64,000 nucleotides of DNA, taken from NCBI RefSeq assembly GCF_001685395.1, contig NZ_CP014167.1, positions 873,501 through 937,500 on the forward strand, read 5' to 3'. This document shows, in pieces, positions 25,147 through 34,214 of this stretch. The first letter of the stretch is position 1. Each line of letters opens with the position of its first letter. Source of the stretch: Paenibacillus yonginensis (lineage in GTDB: Bacteria > Bacillota > Bacilli > Paenibacillales > Paenibacillaceae). The notes beneath the pieces are model-generated. The model did no database searches. It worked only from the letters and a program-made list of their open reading frames with translations, and was not told the origin of the DNA. The position numbers and the translations under genes are program-made.

Positions 25147-26397
25147 CTATAGGGCGGCACAGCAGGCTTTATGCTTTTTGCCGCTTCCGCATGGGCAAGG
25201 CTCGTTTCGCCCTGGGCTTTTGCCGGCATAATCGTGCTGCAAATGATACGAATACATTTCCCGGCGCATTCGCAGGCTCATTTCCAGCATCCGTTCATGG
25301 GCGTAAGCGTATATCTGCATATAACTTTGGCAGAAATAATCCGGATCGGATTCGGTTCCCTCCGGGTTCCATTTGCGGTTTCGCGGACAACCTCCGTAAC
25401 AAAGGCGCTGCCATTCGCAGGAACGGCATTTTTCCGGCAAAGCCGGCTTCATCCGTTGAAAGCGCGTGTAGTTCGGATGGGCAAGCATGTCGGCGATGGA
25501 AGAGTCGGCCACATTGCCGACGGTCCATTTCTCATTAATGAAGAAGTCGCACGGAAACGCATCGCCGTTCTGCTCCAGCACTAGGCTTGTCGGACATGCA
25601 GCCCGATGTACGCAATGTTCGGCCTCCCGGTTCAAATAGACGCCAAACATATTGTCGAAAAAGCGGATGGACACCTCCGGATAGCCGTCATTGTACCATT
25701 CGTCGAAGATCCTGCACAGAAAATCGCCATATTCTTGCGGCGTAATTTCATATTCGCCCGGTTTGTCCACCTGTTGGGATCGGAAATCCATGCAGGGGAT
25801 AAGTTGGACAAAGTTGAAACCGTTCTCACGATAAAACGCCATTAACGCTTTGGCTTCCCTTACGTTGCCTTTGTGGATCACCGTCAAAATATTGAAATCG
25901 ACCTGATGCTTTCGCAATTGTTCGATTCCTGCCATAACTCGGTCGAAGCTGCCCTTGCCAGCGGCATTGACCCGCCGTGAATCATGAATTTCCTTAGGTC
26001 CGTCCAGGCTGACGCCGATCAGAAATTGATAGGTTTTGAAAAAAGCCGCCCAGCGATCGTCAATCAGGGTGCCATTGGTTTGCAAGGAATTGCTGATAAC
26101 CGTATGCGGCGGGGCGTAAAGGGCCTGAAGATAAACGACTTCTTTGAAAAAATCAAGGCCGGCCAGCAGCGGCTCCCCGCCTTGCCAGGCAAGTGTCGCA
26201 GCGCCTTGGCTGAGCTGCATGTATTCCTTGATGAATTTATCCAATAAGGCTGAATCAATCCGGTTGATCTTCGGTCCAGGCTTCCCACCGCAGGTGCTGT
26301 AGTAACAGTAATCGCAAGCCAAGTTACAATCTTCCGATACGGTTTTCCACATCACGCCGAGGTTGGCCAGCCCATTTGTCATGCAGGCTCCCGACAT
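25147..26397 (-). CDS. Anaerobic sulfatase-maturating enzyme (radical SAM/SPASM) with SEC-C tail
   Basis: A 416-residue radical SAM enzyme that oxidises the active-site Cys or Ser of sulfatases to formylglycine without oxygen. The SAM-cluster cysteines are in CNLACDYCYY (C24, C28, C31). LAWQGGEPLL follows, and the SPASM cysteines for two auxiliary clusters are spread over about residues 260-350 (CPTS, FPCDFF, CRSCEWQRLCYGGCP). The protein ends in a SEC-C zinc motif, NEPCPCGSGKKHKACC. The evident client is the Cys-type sulfatase at 28105-29643 on the same strand. AGGAGGAG lies eight bases before the ATG. Confidence 0.9.
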   Translation of the reverse strand: MSGACMTNGLANLGVMWKTVSEDCNLACDYCYYSTCGGKPGPKINRIDSALLDKFIKEYMQLSQGAATLAWQGGEPLLAGLDFFKEVVYLQALYAPPHTVISNSLQTNGTLIDDRWAAFFKTYQFLIGVSLDGPKEIHDSRRVNAAGKGSFDRVMAGIEQLRKHQVDFNILTVIHKGNVREAKALMAFYRENGFNFVQLIPCMDFRSQQVDKPGEYEITPQEYGDFLCRIFDEWYNDGYPEVSIRFFDNMFGVYLNREAEHCVHRAACPTSLVLEQNGDAFPCDFFINEKWTVGNVADSSIADMLAHPNYTRFQRMKPALPEKCRSCEWQRLCYGGCPRNRKWNPEGTESDPDYFCQSYMQIYAYAHERMLEMSLRMRREMYSYHLQHDYAGKSPGRNEPCPCGSGKKHKACCAAL

Positions 26398-26564
26398 TGC
26401 TTCTCCTCCTGTCCATGTTTATCACAAAGATAGCACCCTGGGTGGGTTGATGTCAAAACAATAAAAAGTGGCCCAGGAATTGTACCTTTGTTCATCCTTA
26501 TTTAACTAAAATCCGCTTTCTTTGTTTCAAAATGATTTTAATGAGTATGTTTTTGGGCATTAAA

Positions 26565-26592
26565 AAGAGGTGTTGTTCGTACAACACCTCTT
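26565..26592 (-). terminator. Rho-independent terminator of the ROK gene
   Basis: A 12-bp perfect inverted repeat (AAGAGGTGTTGT / ACAACACCTCTT) with a TCGT loop. Read on the minus strand it is followed by TTTTA. Confidence 0.8.
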
Positions 26593-26597
26593 CATTT

Positions 26598-27788
26598 TTA
26601 GTCTCCGGACCATCTTTGCATCATCATCACGGCAGCTCCTGTTGCTACGGCTTCGTCTGTCAGCAGTCCTTGCGTAAATACCGGGTTATATTCGGGATAG
26701 TGGTAGGTATTTTTTTTGGCGATCTCAACTGCAGAGTCAAATACAAGGGGATGAGCGCTGATGAGCGGGCCGCCCAGAATAACACACTCGGGATGGAGGG
26801 CATTAATCAGGTTGGCCAGTCCGATCCCCAAGTAAGCTGCCGTTTCCGTAAATTCTTCTTTGACAAGCGGGTCGCCTTTCGTCAGGGCATCGACTAGCGT
26901 GGCGAAATTCACAAGCTCCGGAGCGATGTCGGACAGAATGCTGCTGCGTCCAATTTTAAGTTGGGTGCGTACCCGTTCTTCGAGTGCCGGTACGGATACA
27001 AAAGCTTCCAGAGCACCATAGTTGCCTCTGTTTCGCAGTCTGGGTCCATTCGCCTGGATAATCATTTGACCAACTGCACCTTCTGTATCCGCGGCTCCAC
27101 GGAGAATACGGCCGCCGGACATCACGGCCGAGCGGATATTAACGCCTGCATGAACATATAGGGCATGCTCGATAGTTTCGGACCGCAGCGCCCAATGTTC
27201 GCCGATGAGCGCGGTATTGGCTCCGTTGTCAAGGCTGGCCGGAAAGCCGAGCCGTTCCTCAAGCATGGCGCAGATCGGAACGTGCTTCCAAGCAGGGGAC
27301 GGGAACAATTCCGGTTCAAGAATGACCCCTTTCCGGCTATCCAACGGCCCCACTGCTCCGATGCCGATGCCCAATACGTCCTCAGGCGAAAGGCCATGCT
27401 CGTCAAGAAAGCGTTTGGCAGTTGACGTAATGCTGTCGACCAGCTGATTGGGCGTCATCTCGGCATCCATTTTCCAGCGGGTCAACGATAACGAATTCAG
27501 ATGCAAGTCATACAAGCCAAGTACAGAATAAATTCGGGAGATTTCCAATCCGAACAGAAACCGGTATGTAGGATTGGTCTGGAACAAAATCGGTTTTCTG
27601 CCGCCGGTAGAGTGTCCAAGTCCGGAGACAACAATCATGCCTTGGTGGGTCATCTCCTCCAATAACCGGGTCATGCTGCTGCTGGTGAGTGGAAAATCAT
27701 TCAATAAGTCAGCCTTCGAGACGGTCCCGAGATAAGAGATTCGATCGTACACCTGCTTTTTTATCGAAGGATTGGAATGAGTCATCAT
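26598..27788 (-). CDS. ROK-family transcriptional regulator
   Basis: A 396-residue protein with an N-terminal winged helix (about 8-65, TVSKADLLNDFPLTSSSMTR) and a sugar-kinase-like ROK domain (about 75-390). The family (NagC, Mlc, XylR) represses sugar genes and responds to a sugar or sugar phosphate. Two departures are visible. The zinc motif CxCGxxGCxE is replaced by LRNRGNYGALEAF, without cysteines. The usual catalytic NDAN reads DNGAN, so kinase activity is unlikely. It is convergent with nothing and upstream of the maturase gene on the same strand. Neighbouring sulfatase and glycosidase genes suggest its regulon. Confidence 0.88.
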   Translation of the reverse strand: MMTHSNPSIKKQVYDRISYLGTVSKADLLNDFPLTSSSMTRLLEEMTHQGMIVVSGLGHSTGGRKPILFQTNPTYRFLFGLEISRIYSVLGLYDLHLNSLSLTRWKMDAEMTPNQLVDSITSTAKRFLDEHGLSPEDVLGIGIGAVGPLDSRKGVILEPELFPSPAWKHVPICAMLEERLGFPASLDNGANTALIGEHWALRSETIEHALYVHAGVNIRSAVMSGGRILRGAADTEGAVGQMIIQANGPRLRNRGNYGALEAFVSVPALEERVRTQLKIGRSSILSDIAPELVNFATLVDALTKGDPLVKEEFTETAAYLGIGLANLINALHPECVILGGPLISAHPLVFDSAVEIAKKNTYHYPEYNPVFTQGLLTDEAVATGAAVMMMQRWSGD

Positions 27789-28041
27789 AGGTACTGCTCT
27801 CCATTTCCAAGCTATTTAGTCGGGATATATAAAAGTATAGCGTTAACAACAGAGAATTTCCAGTTAATTTCATCATACCCATCTTAAGCAGACTGAAAAA
27901 GCGCAGGAACTGAAATTCCCGGTTATTATATCTGAAGAGAGAGGAACCCATGCTTGGGACGTTATTTTAGCTTCTTAGGAGCTTTTCCTTTGGGGGTTGA
28001 CTATCGTGCTGTCAGCCGCCGCGGGTATTGTTCTTTTCTAA
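27789..28041. other. Non-coding region between sulfatase and ROK regulator genes
   Basis: Together with the adjoining terminator this is about 316 bp without a credible gene. It should hold the ROK gene's promoter on the minus strand. A TATACT lies near 27840 when read on that strand, but its -35 partner is weak. GGAGAG precedes the ROK ATG. I see nothing else in it. Confidence 0.4.
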
Positions 28042-28072
28042 AAAGGCTGCCCTGATTTAAAGAGCAACCTTT
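28042..28072 (-). terminator. Probable terminator of the sulfatase gene
   Basis: AAAGGCTGC pairs imperfectly with GCAACCTTT. Read on the minus strand it ends in TTTTTAG, 33 bases after the sulfatase stop. Confidence 0.6.
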
Positions 28073-28104
28073 GTTGAGTTATGAAGTTGATTTACATTTC
28101 CGCG

Positions 28105-29643
28105 CTAAGCGTGATGGATCCGCGGCATCGGCATCGGTTCCTTGCCAAGCTCAGCCCAGGCGTATTTGAGCAGCAGCTCTGTCTTCAGCCCTTCGTAACC
28201 CGGTTCGTCCCACAAATTGCGAAGCTCTCCCGGGTCCTCCTGAAGATCGAAAATTTCCCCATACGTTTGATTGTAATAAACCGTGATCTTATAGCGTTCG
28301 TCGACGTACGTTTTCTGATGAATCGTCGTCGGTTCGTGCCGGAACTCGCAGATGACGTGGTCCCGAGCTTTATCCCGGCGGCCCAGCCAGACCTCCTTCT
28401 GGTCAACCCCAGCCATCGTCCGCGGAATAGACAAACCGCAGAAAGAGAGAAAGGTCGGGGCTAAATCGACCAGGGATTGCAGCGCATCCGAACGCTGCCC
28501 GGAGGGTACATGGCCGGGGTACCTGACGATGAACGGCAGCTTAATCAAATCCTCGTAATGAAATCCGCCTTTGGCTTGCAAGCCATGCTGGCCAAAGAAG
28601 TGGCCGTGGTCCGTTGTAAAGACAACAAGGGTATTTTCGGCCATCCCCAATGCATCCAGCTTATTCAGGATGCGCCCAATATATTTATCCATCAAGCTGA
28701 TCATGCCGTAATAAACTGCGACTAACTTCTTCTTATCGTACTCCGTAAGCCGCTGCTTCGCCCCGTATTCGTAATAGTGATGGGAACGGTAGCCATGGAT
28801 GCCGAAGCCGGTTTCCATCAAATGGGAGAAATCCGGATTGTCCTCCTGGGTCAAGCCGAAGTGCGGCGGATTCCGGTCGTGTTCTCCCGGGGTCATCGAC
28901 GGGATCGACAATTGCTCCGGATCGTACATCGTATCCCAAGGCTCCGGCGCCAAGTATTCCGGGTGAGGGTCGAAGAAGCTGGCCCACAGGAAGAAAGGGT
29001 CTCCTGTTTTGTGATGCTCTTCCAGACGGGCATTCGTCCGTTCCGCTATCCACGTGTTGTAATGATATTTTTCCGGAATGGGCCACTTGTAGGTTTGCGT
29101 GGGATCCATCGTTCCGGTCGGAGGCAGGAAATAGTCCCGCCAATTGGAGCATCCTTGTTCCTCCAGCCACAAGGCATAATGTTGCCCTACATGAGCTTCG
29201 TTGGTATGGTTGCGCGCGAGTTCGATGTGATCAAAGCCGTAAAACGGTCCTTCATCGTTCCGCCAATAGTTCAAATCCTGCAGTAGCGGATAAGCTTCCT
29301 TTGACTCGTATTCGGCCGTCGATTTCAAGGGCTGGAAATGCGCTTTGCCGATCAATGAGGTTTGATACCCGGCTTGCTTGAAATCTTCGCCGACGGTGTG
29401 ACGGTCCTCCAACAGCTTTGTTCCCAGCGTCCATGCGCCGTGCTGACTTGGATACATGCCGGTTATGATCGAAGAGCGGCTTGGCGTACAGGTTGGATTC
29501 GGGCAATAAGCCCGGCCAAACGTCGTTCCTTCCCGGGCCAAACGATCCAGATTCGGCGTGGAGATTTCAGGTTGGAATGCGCCGATGGTATTCCAATGCT
29601 GCTGGTCGCTTGTGATTAGTAAAATGTTAGGTCTACTAGACAA
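28105..29643 (-). CDS. Cys-type sulfatase (alkaline phosphatase superfamily)
   Basis: A 512-residue sulfate-ester hydrolase. The maturation motif CTPSRSSIITG starts at C52, which must become formylglycine; cysteine (not serine) is the residue modified. Metal ligands are in LLITSDQQHWN near the start and VFTTDHGHFFGQHG (about residues 306-319). There is no signal peptide, so it should act in the cytoplasm on imported sulfated sugar. The start is a TTG at 29643, seven bases after GGAGGGG. It diverges from an AraC regulator gene. The maturase is encoded 1.7 kb downstream. The target sulfate ester cannot be told; many of its relatives act on sulfated glycans. Confidence 0.9.
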   Translation of the reverse strand: MSSRPNILLITSDQQHWNTIGAFQPEISTPNLDRLAREGTTFGRAYCPNPTCTPSRSSIITGMYPSQHGAWTLGTKLLEDRHTVGEDFKQAGYQTSLIGKAHFQPLKSTAEYESKEAYPLLQDLNYWRNDEGPFYGFDHIELARNHTNEAHVGQHYALWLEEQGCSNWRDYFLPPTGTMDPTQTYKWPIPEKYHYNTWIAERTNARLEEHHKTGDPFFLWASFFDPHPEYLAPEPWDTMYDPEQLSIPSMTPGEHDRNPPHFGLTQEDNPDFSHLMETGFGIHGYRSHHYYEYGAKQRLTEYDKKKLVAVYYGMISLMDKYIGRILNKLDALGMAENTLVVFTTDHGHFFGQHGLQAKGGFHYEDLIKLPFIVRYPGHVPSGQRSDALQSLVDLAPTFLSFCGLSIPRTMAGVDQKEVWLGRRDKARDHVICEFRHEPTTIHQKTYVDERYKITVYYNQTYGEIFDLQEDPGELRNLWDEPGYEGLKTELLLKYAWAELGKEPMPMPRIHHA

Positions 29644-29768
29644 ATTTTATCCCCTCCTATTATGATAATATTGATTAAATCGTGATTTATAAATGGCGTT
29701 GTGTTACATAACATTTATCATTTTGTTATCTATGAACAGATCGAGTAGGGGGAGGGAAGTACGAGCTG

Positions 29769-30623
29769 ATGCAGGAATATGAACATGAATATGCCGAGTT
29801 CCTTTATTACACGCCCGGTTACCTGGACCGGGAAGCCCAGCTGTGGCCTGTCCGGGCGGGTCGCAACGCAGCCAAACCCCATTATAAAGTAGGGCCGAAA
29901 AGGATTGAGTGCTACAGCCTTCATTTTGTGCTGGAAGGAGGCGTGTGTTTCGAATTCGAAGGCAAACGGGTCGAATTGCAGCCGGGCGATTTATTTTGCC
30001 TGTTTCCTGGCCGGACCTACTTTTATCATGCGCTGCCCGCGGAGCAGCCGCTTCAAATGCACTGGCTCGCTATAGACGGCAGCCGCGTCAAGCCGTTATT
30101 AAAGCTTGCAGGTCTGGTACCGGAGAGACCGTTTGGGAAAGAGATCGTCACTCGGCAAGCGAGAGAACTGCTGGGGGACATAATCGAGAAATTAGGAAAT
30201 GTGGAGCGGTGGAGTCCAGCTGTTTCCTTGGAGCTCCAAGGAGGAATCTGCCGGCTGCTGGCCGAGCTGATCCCCGAGACGGCACCGGCCGAACTGACCG
30301 AGCCTTCGGGTTGGATCCGTGAGTGTATAGCGTTTATGGATCTTCATGCGACAGAGGGAATTACCGTGCAGCAGGTCGCAGCATTTGCAGGGGTGCACCG
30401 CTCGTATTTTTCCAATGTGTTCACCAGTCAGATCGGGGTGCCTCCGCAGAAATTTTTGCAGAAGATTCGAATGGAGAAGGCCAAGCGGCTCGTCATCGAA
30501 ACGGATGCTTCCGTAACTGAGATCGCTTTGTCTTTGGGATATCCGAATCTGTACACGTTCACTCGAGCCTTCAAAATGTATTACAAAATGCCTCCTTTGG
30601 CGATGCGAAACCGTAAGATTTAA
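29769..30623 (+). CDS. AraC-family transcriptional regulator
   Basis: A 284-residue protein with an N-terminal cupin-like sensor (about residues 20-140; VELQPGDLFCLFPGRTY) and a C-terminal double helix-turn-helix (about 185-282; VQQVAAFAGVHRSYFSNVF and VTEIALSLGYPNLYTFTRAFK). Such proteins activate sugar genes upon binding a sugar. It is divergent from the sulfatase with 125 bp between and followed after 84 bp by the YesM-type kinase gene, so it probably controls the sulfatase and the locus. Confidence 0.9.
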   Translation: MQEYEHEYAEFLYYTPGYLDREAQLWPVRAGRNAAKPHYKVGPKRIECYSLHFVLEGGVCFEFEGKRVELQPGDLFCLFPGRTYFYHALPAEQPLQMHWLAIDGSRVKPLLKLAGLVPERPFGKEIVTRQARELLGDIIEKLGNVERWSPAVSLELQGGICRLLAELIPETAPAELTEPSGWIRECIAFMDLHATEGITVQQVAAFAGVHRSYFSNVFTSQIGVPPQKFLQKIRMEKAKRLVIETDASVTEIALSLGYPNLYTFTRAFKMYYKMPPLAMRNRKI

Positions 30624-30655
30624 TCGTGCAGAGAAGGGGAAACACCTGCAATTTC

Positions 30656-30667
30656 GTAAGCGCTTAC
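30656..30667. promoter_or_regulatory. cre-like palindrome before the sensor kinase gene
   Basis: The perfect 12-bp palindrome GTAAGCGCTTAC fits the core of the CcpA catabolite response element (two outer positions of the 16-base consensus deviate). It lies 41 bases before the kinase start, suggesting carbon catabolite control. A LacI-type operator would look similar. Confidence 0.5.
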
Positions 30668-30707
30668 CTGGAAGAAGGGGTGTATCGGATAAATAGGGGA
30701 GGAGATC

Positions 30708-32489
30708 ATGACATTGGCAGGGCTGCGCAAGTGGATTTCGCCGAAATTAGGCATTCAAGGGAAAATATTTATCGCTTTTGGGATGCTGATGCTTCTAGCC
30801 ATCGTCTCCGTGACCAGCATCATCTATGTGAACATGCGCGACACGATCAAAAAAAATGCCATCACCTCCGTTTCGGACAGCATTCGTCATGCCGACGAAT
30901 CCTTGAACGTGATGCTCAAGGAAATAGACCGCTTGAATACGGTAGTGGCGACGAATAAAAATACGGTCATCAATACGATTCTGAGCCCCAACGAAGAAAT
31001 CAGCTATGAATGGTTTCAGGAACAGAAGCGGATTACAGAATTTCTGTCTGGAATGATCGATTACAAACCTTACATTTCCCGCATTGCCGTAGTTGGCCTG
31101 AACGGCAAAGTATTTTTCTCAGGAGGCCCCTGGATCGACCGGACGTTCCTGGATACCGAGATGATGGACTTCATGTTAAGTAAAGGAGAACGCCACGCGT
31201 ATTTCAAAAGGTCGGATACATCGGAGGCGATATCCGTTGGGCGCGTTCTCCGTTATAACCGTGAGACGATCGGTGTCGTCATGGTGGATTTGAAGTATGA
31301 TTTCATCCGAACGACCTACGGCGTGAAACCTACTTCAGACAGCATTTTGTATGTGCTGGATGGGCAGAAACAGCTTGTTTTTCAGTCCGATTCTGCGCCC
31401 TCTGACATTTCCGCCGAAATGACTGAGGTTGTTTATGAGGAGATAGAACCGTCCGATCAGGAGGAAACCGTCGAACGGGCCATCGACGGCAAACGTTATA
31501 TCGTCGTCAGCCGAAAGTCCGAAAATACCGGATGGACCACACGCGCTTTGATTCCGCTTGATTCTCTGCTGAGCAAATCTGAGAAGATCCGCAACCTGAT
31601 GGTGGAGGTTGCCGTCGCCGTATTTGCCGTAGTTCTGATGGGGTCGCTGCAAATCTCCTCGCGGACTACCCTTCATATCCGCCGACTCAAAACGATGATG
31701 ATGCGAGTCAAGGATGGAAATCTGGATTTTCCGCGGACAGAGATCGTTACCAAGGACGAAATTGGCGATTTGTACCGGGTCTTCATCAGCATGGTTGATG
31801 AATTGAAACGTTTGATGGAAGGGATCCGAATGAGCGAGCAGGCCAAGCGGGAGGCGGAGCTCACCGCGCTGCAGGCGCAAATCCGCCCGCATTTTCTCTA
31901 TAATTCGCTGAACACAATCAAATATTTGGCTAAGCTGAACGGAGTTCCCAATATTGAGGAGGTATCCGGGGCGTTGGTTGAGTTGATGCGGGGCGTGCTT
32001 GGGAATTCCGGAGAGTTCCTGACCTTGCGGGAAGAGCTTGGTTATGTATCCAGTTATGTTGCCATTGCCAAATACAAGTTTCTTGAGCCGATCCCGGTGA
32101 AATTTCAGGTAGAGGATGAAGGATTGCTGGAATGCCGGGTGCTGAAGCTTACGCTCCAACCGATCGTAGAGAATGCTCTTATGCACGGATTCGGACCGTC
32201 GGTGCAGGGGGGATTTGTGCTGATCCGCATCTTCGAGGAGGACGGGGATCTGAAGATCGAAGTGATGGATAACGGAAAGGGGATAAGCAAGGAGAAGCTG
32301 GAAGCTTTGATGGGGGAGGAAGCAGAAGCTCCTTCGCGATTCAGCGGCATGGGGGTTCGCAATGTGCATGAGCGGATATCCAGGATCTTCGGTGAACCCT
32401 ACGGCATCAGACTCTATAGCGAAGAGGGATTGTATACGAAAGTGGAGATTCGGTTTCCTCGATCGAAAGATTTGGACAAAAGCTATTAA
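30708..32489 (+). CDS. YesM-like sensor histidine kinase
   Basis: A 593-residue membrane kinase. The first membrane helix is at about residues 18-40, an extracytoplasmic Cache-like sensor follows to about 295, then a second helix (about 300-320), a HAMP segment (RRLKTMMMRVKDGNLDFPRTE), and the His_kinase domain with H395 in QIRPHFLYNSLNTIKYLA. The ATPase domain has PIVENALMHGFG and the DNGKGIS N/G1 box. It phosphorylates the regulator encoded 16 bp downstream, in the usual YesM-YesN pair for oligosaccharide importers. The start is ATG 30708 with GGGGAGGAG upstream. Confidence 0.92.
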   Translation: MTLAGLRKWISPKLGIQGKIFIAFGMLMLLAIVSVTSIIYVNMRDTIKKNAITSVSDSIRHADESLNVMLKEIDRLNTVVATNKNTVINTILSPNEEISYEWFQEQKRITEFLSGMIDYKPYISRIAVVGLNGKVFFSGGPWIDRTFLDTEMMDFMLSKGERHAYFKRSDTSEAISVGRVLRYNRETIGVVMVDLKYDFIRTTYGVKPTSDSILYVLDGQKQLVFQSDSAPSDISAEMTEVVYEEIEPSDQEETVERAIDGKRYIVVSRKSENTGWTTRALIPLDSLLSKSEKIRNLMVEVAVAVFAVVLMGSLQISSRTTLHIRRLKTMMMRVKDGNLDFPRTEIVTKDEIGDLYRVFISMVDELKRLMEGIRMSEQAKREAELTALQAQIRPHFLYNSLNTIKYLAKLNGVPNIEEVSGALVELMRGVLGNSGEFLTLREELGYVSSYVAIAKYKFLEPIPVKFQVEDEGLLECRVLKLTLQPIVENALMHGFGPSVQGGFVLIRIFEEDGDLKIEVMDNGKGISKEKLEALMGEEAEAPSRFSGMGVRNVHERISRIFGEPYGIRLYSEEGLYTKVEIRFPRSKDLDKSY

Positions 32490-32505
32490 CAAAGGGGAAT
32501 AGGCC

Positions 32506-34098
32506 ATGTATCAAGTATTGTTGGTTGACGATGAACCTTTAGTGCATCACCATCTTCGATCGCTGTCGGATTGGCGAAATCAGGGGTTCGGGCTTTGCGG
32601 CGAAGCCTATGAGGGAGAGGAAGCGCTCCGGATGATGGATCAGCTTCGGCCCCATATCGTTATCCTGGACGTAAATATGCAGGGCATGAACGGCGTGGAA
32701 TTAAACCGAGCTATCCGGGAACGTTATCCATCCGTGAAGACCATCATGCTTAGCAGCTATGATGATTATGACTATGTTCGCGAGTGTTTGAAGAACGGAG
32801 CAGTCGATTATCTGCTGAAGCATCGTTTGGACGCTGAGCAGCTTCTGGGCGTATTAAGGAAAGCGGTCCGCGAAATGGAGAAGGACCAGGACGGCCAAAT
32901 GCGGAATTTCGGCAGCCCTTCAGAATTTCGGGAACTTCTTGCCCAAACCATGCGTGGGAGACCCGGGGCAGTCAAGGAATTGGAGGATTATGCCCGGGAA
33001 AGCGGACGGTTACAGGGAGTGGTATGTTATACCGCCGCAGCGATGCAAATTTCCTCCTTCCTGCTGCTGGCGGAATCCCGAAGCGACGTGCAGACCAGCC
33101 GGATGGTCCAGCAAGCCATTGCTCTTATGCAGCAGACCCTCGGGGATCAACCGGAACGGACCGTGACTTATGTGGAAAACGGACGCATCGCTGTCTTGTT
33201 CGCCTTCAAGGACAGGAGTGAGCAGGCTGCCGCTAGTGAAGCGGAAAGGCTGATGAGCCACCTGCGCCATTCGCTGGAGCTGTTTTTAAATTTGAAATGC
33301 ACCTATGCGATTGGCCACGTATGTTCCAGCTTGTCCAAGCTTGAGGCTAGCTATCGTGCCGCCGAGCAGGTTCTTGACGCTTCTCGTCCTTTGACTATGG
33401 AGGGAGTATTCTCCGAACGGGTTTCTTTAACGATTGAAGAACAGAAGCAGATTCTCCTCTCCGTGGAAAATTTAGATCGGGGAGGCGTGCGGGAAGCGAT
33501 TGCCTCCGCGTTTGAGGGCCTTCGTCAGCAGCCGGTCCATGCCCAAGCGGTCCAGATGATCGTCCGTGAGCTGCTTTCTATAGGGGAGAAAGCGGCTCGC
33601 AAATGGGTTCCTTTCGCCGGAGGTGACCAGGCAGGAAGCGCCTTCTCGGCGCGGGAGGATTTGGGCCGGATCGATAGCGTGGCCGGCTTGGAACAATGGC
33701 TGTACTCCTATTACGAGGAACTGCTGGACCGCTTGAAGCGAGAGCGTGCGGCCGGCCCCCATTCGCGGCATGTTTCGCAGGCGATCCTGCTGATTCTTGA
33801 GAAATATCCAAGTTATATCACATTGGAGCTTGCTGCAGGAGCCATCGGACTCCATCCCTCGTATCTCAGCCGGATTTTTAAAGAGGAGACGGGGATGACG
33901 TTTTCGGAATACGTGAACCGGGTTCGGATCGACGCCAGCCGCAAGCTGTTGGAAAGCGGCAGATATTCGGTTAAACAGGTTAGCGTGCAGGTGGGATTCA
34001 GCACCTATAACTATTTTTTTAAAGTGTTCAAGGAGTGGACCGGCATGACGCCCCAAGCTTATGTGCAGAAAATCAAACCTCCTCATTCCGTCAAATAA
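32506..34098 (+). CDS. YesN-like response regulator with AraC DNA-binding domain
   Basis: A 530-residue protein. The receiver domain (1-120) has the acidic pocket DDEP and phospho-acceptor D55 in VILDVNMQG. A long middle region (about 160-400) is typical of YesN proteins, and the C-terminal AraC helix-turn-helix pair (about 425-525) includes LELAAGAIGLHPSYLSRIFK. It is expected to activate the adjacent LplABC-type transporter and glycosidase genes. A cre-like site lies between it and the binding-protein gene. Confidence 0.92.
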   Translation: MYQVLLVDDEPLVHHHLRSLSDWRNQGFGLCGEAYEGEEALRMMDQLRPHIVILDVNMQGMNGVELNRAIRERYPSVKTIMLSSYDDYDYVRECLKNGAVDYLLKHRLDAEQLLGVLRKAVREMEKDQDGQMRNFGSPSEFRELLAQTMRGRPGAVKELEDYARESGRLQGVVCYTAAAMQISSFLLLAESRSDVQTSRMVQQAIALMQQTLGDQPERTVTYVENGRIAVLFAFKDRSEQAAASEAERLMSHLRHSLELFLNLKCTYAIGHVCSSLSKLEASYRAAEQVLDASRPLTMEGVFSERVSLTIEEQKQILLSVENLDRGGVREAIASAFEGLRQQPVHAQAVQMIVRELLSIGEKAARKWVPFAGGDQAGSAFSAREDLGRIDSVAGLEQWLYSYYEELLDRLKRERAAGPHSRHVSQAILLILEKYPSYITLELAAGAIGLHPSYLSRIFKEETGMTFSEYVNRVRIDASRKLLESGRYSVKQVSVQVGFSTYNYFFKVFKEWTGMTPQAYVQKIKPPHSVK

Positions 34099-34159
34099 GT
34101 GGAGTATGTGGTCATATTTGTGGAATTTGGCGCCGGTGTGGATCGAATATACTGAATTC

Positions 34160-34173
34160 AGTAAACGCTTACA
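34160..34173. promoter_or_regulatory. cre-like site before the sugar-binding lipoprotein gene
   Basis: AGTAAACGCTTACA matches TGWAANCGNTNWCA at 13 of 14 positions. It lies 42 bases before the start of the binding protein gene, at about the expected promoter position, consistent with CcpA repression. Confidence 0.55.
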
Positions 34174-34214
34174 ACGATTGATGTTTTGCCATTCACGAAG
34201 GAGGTCATGAAAAG

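Noticed and set aside
31335..32507. 390-residue open frame on the minus strand
   Set aside because: Antisense to the YesM-like kinase, which has all expected motifs; no family signature in the shadow.
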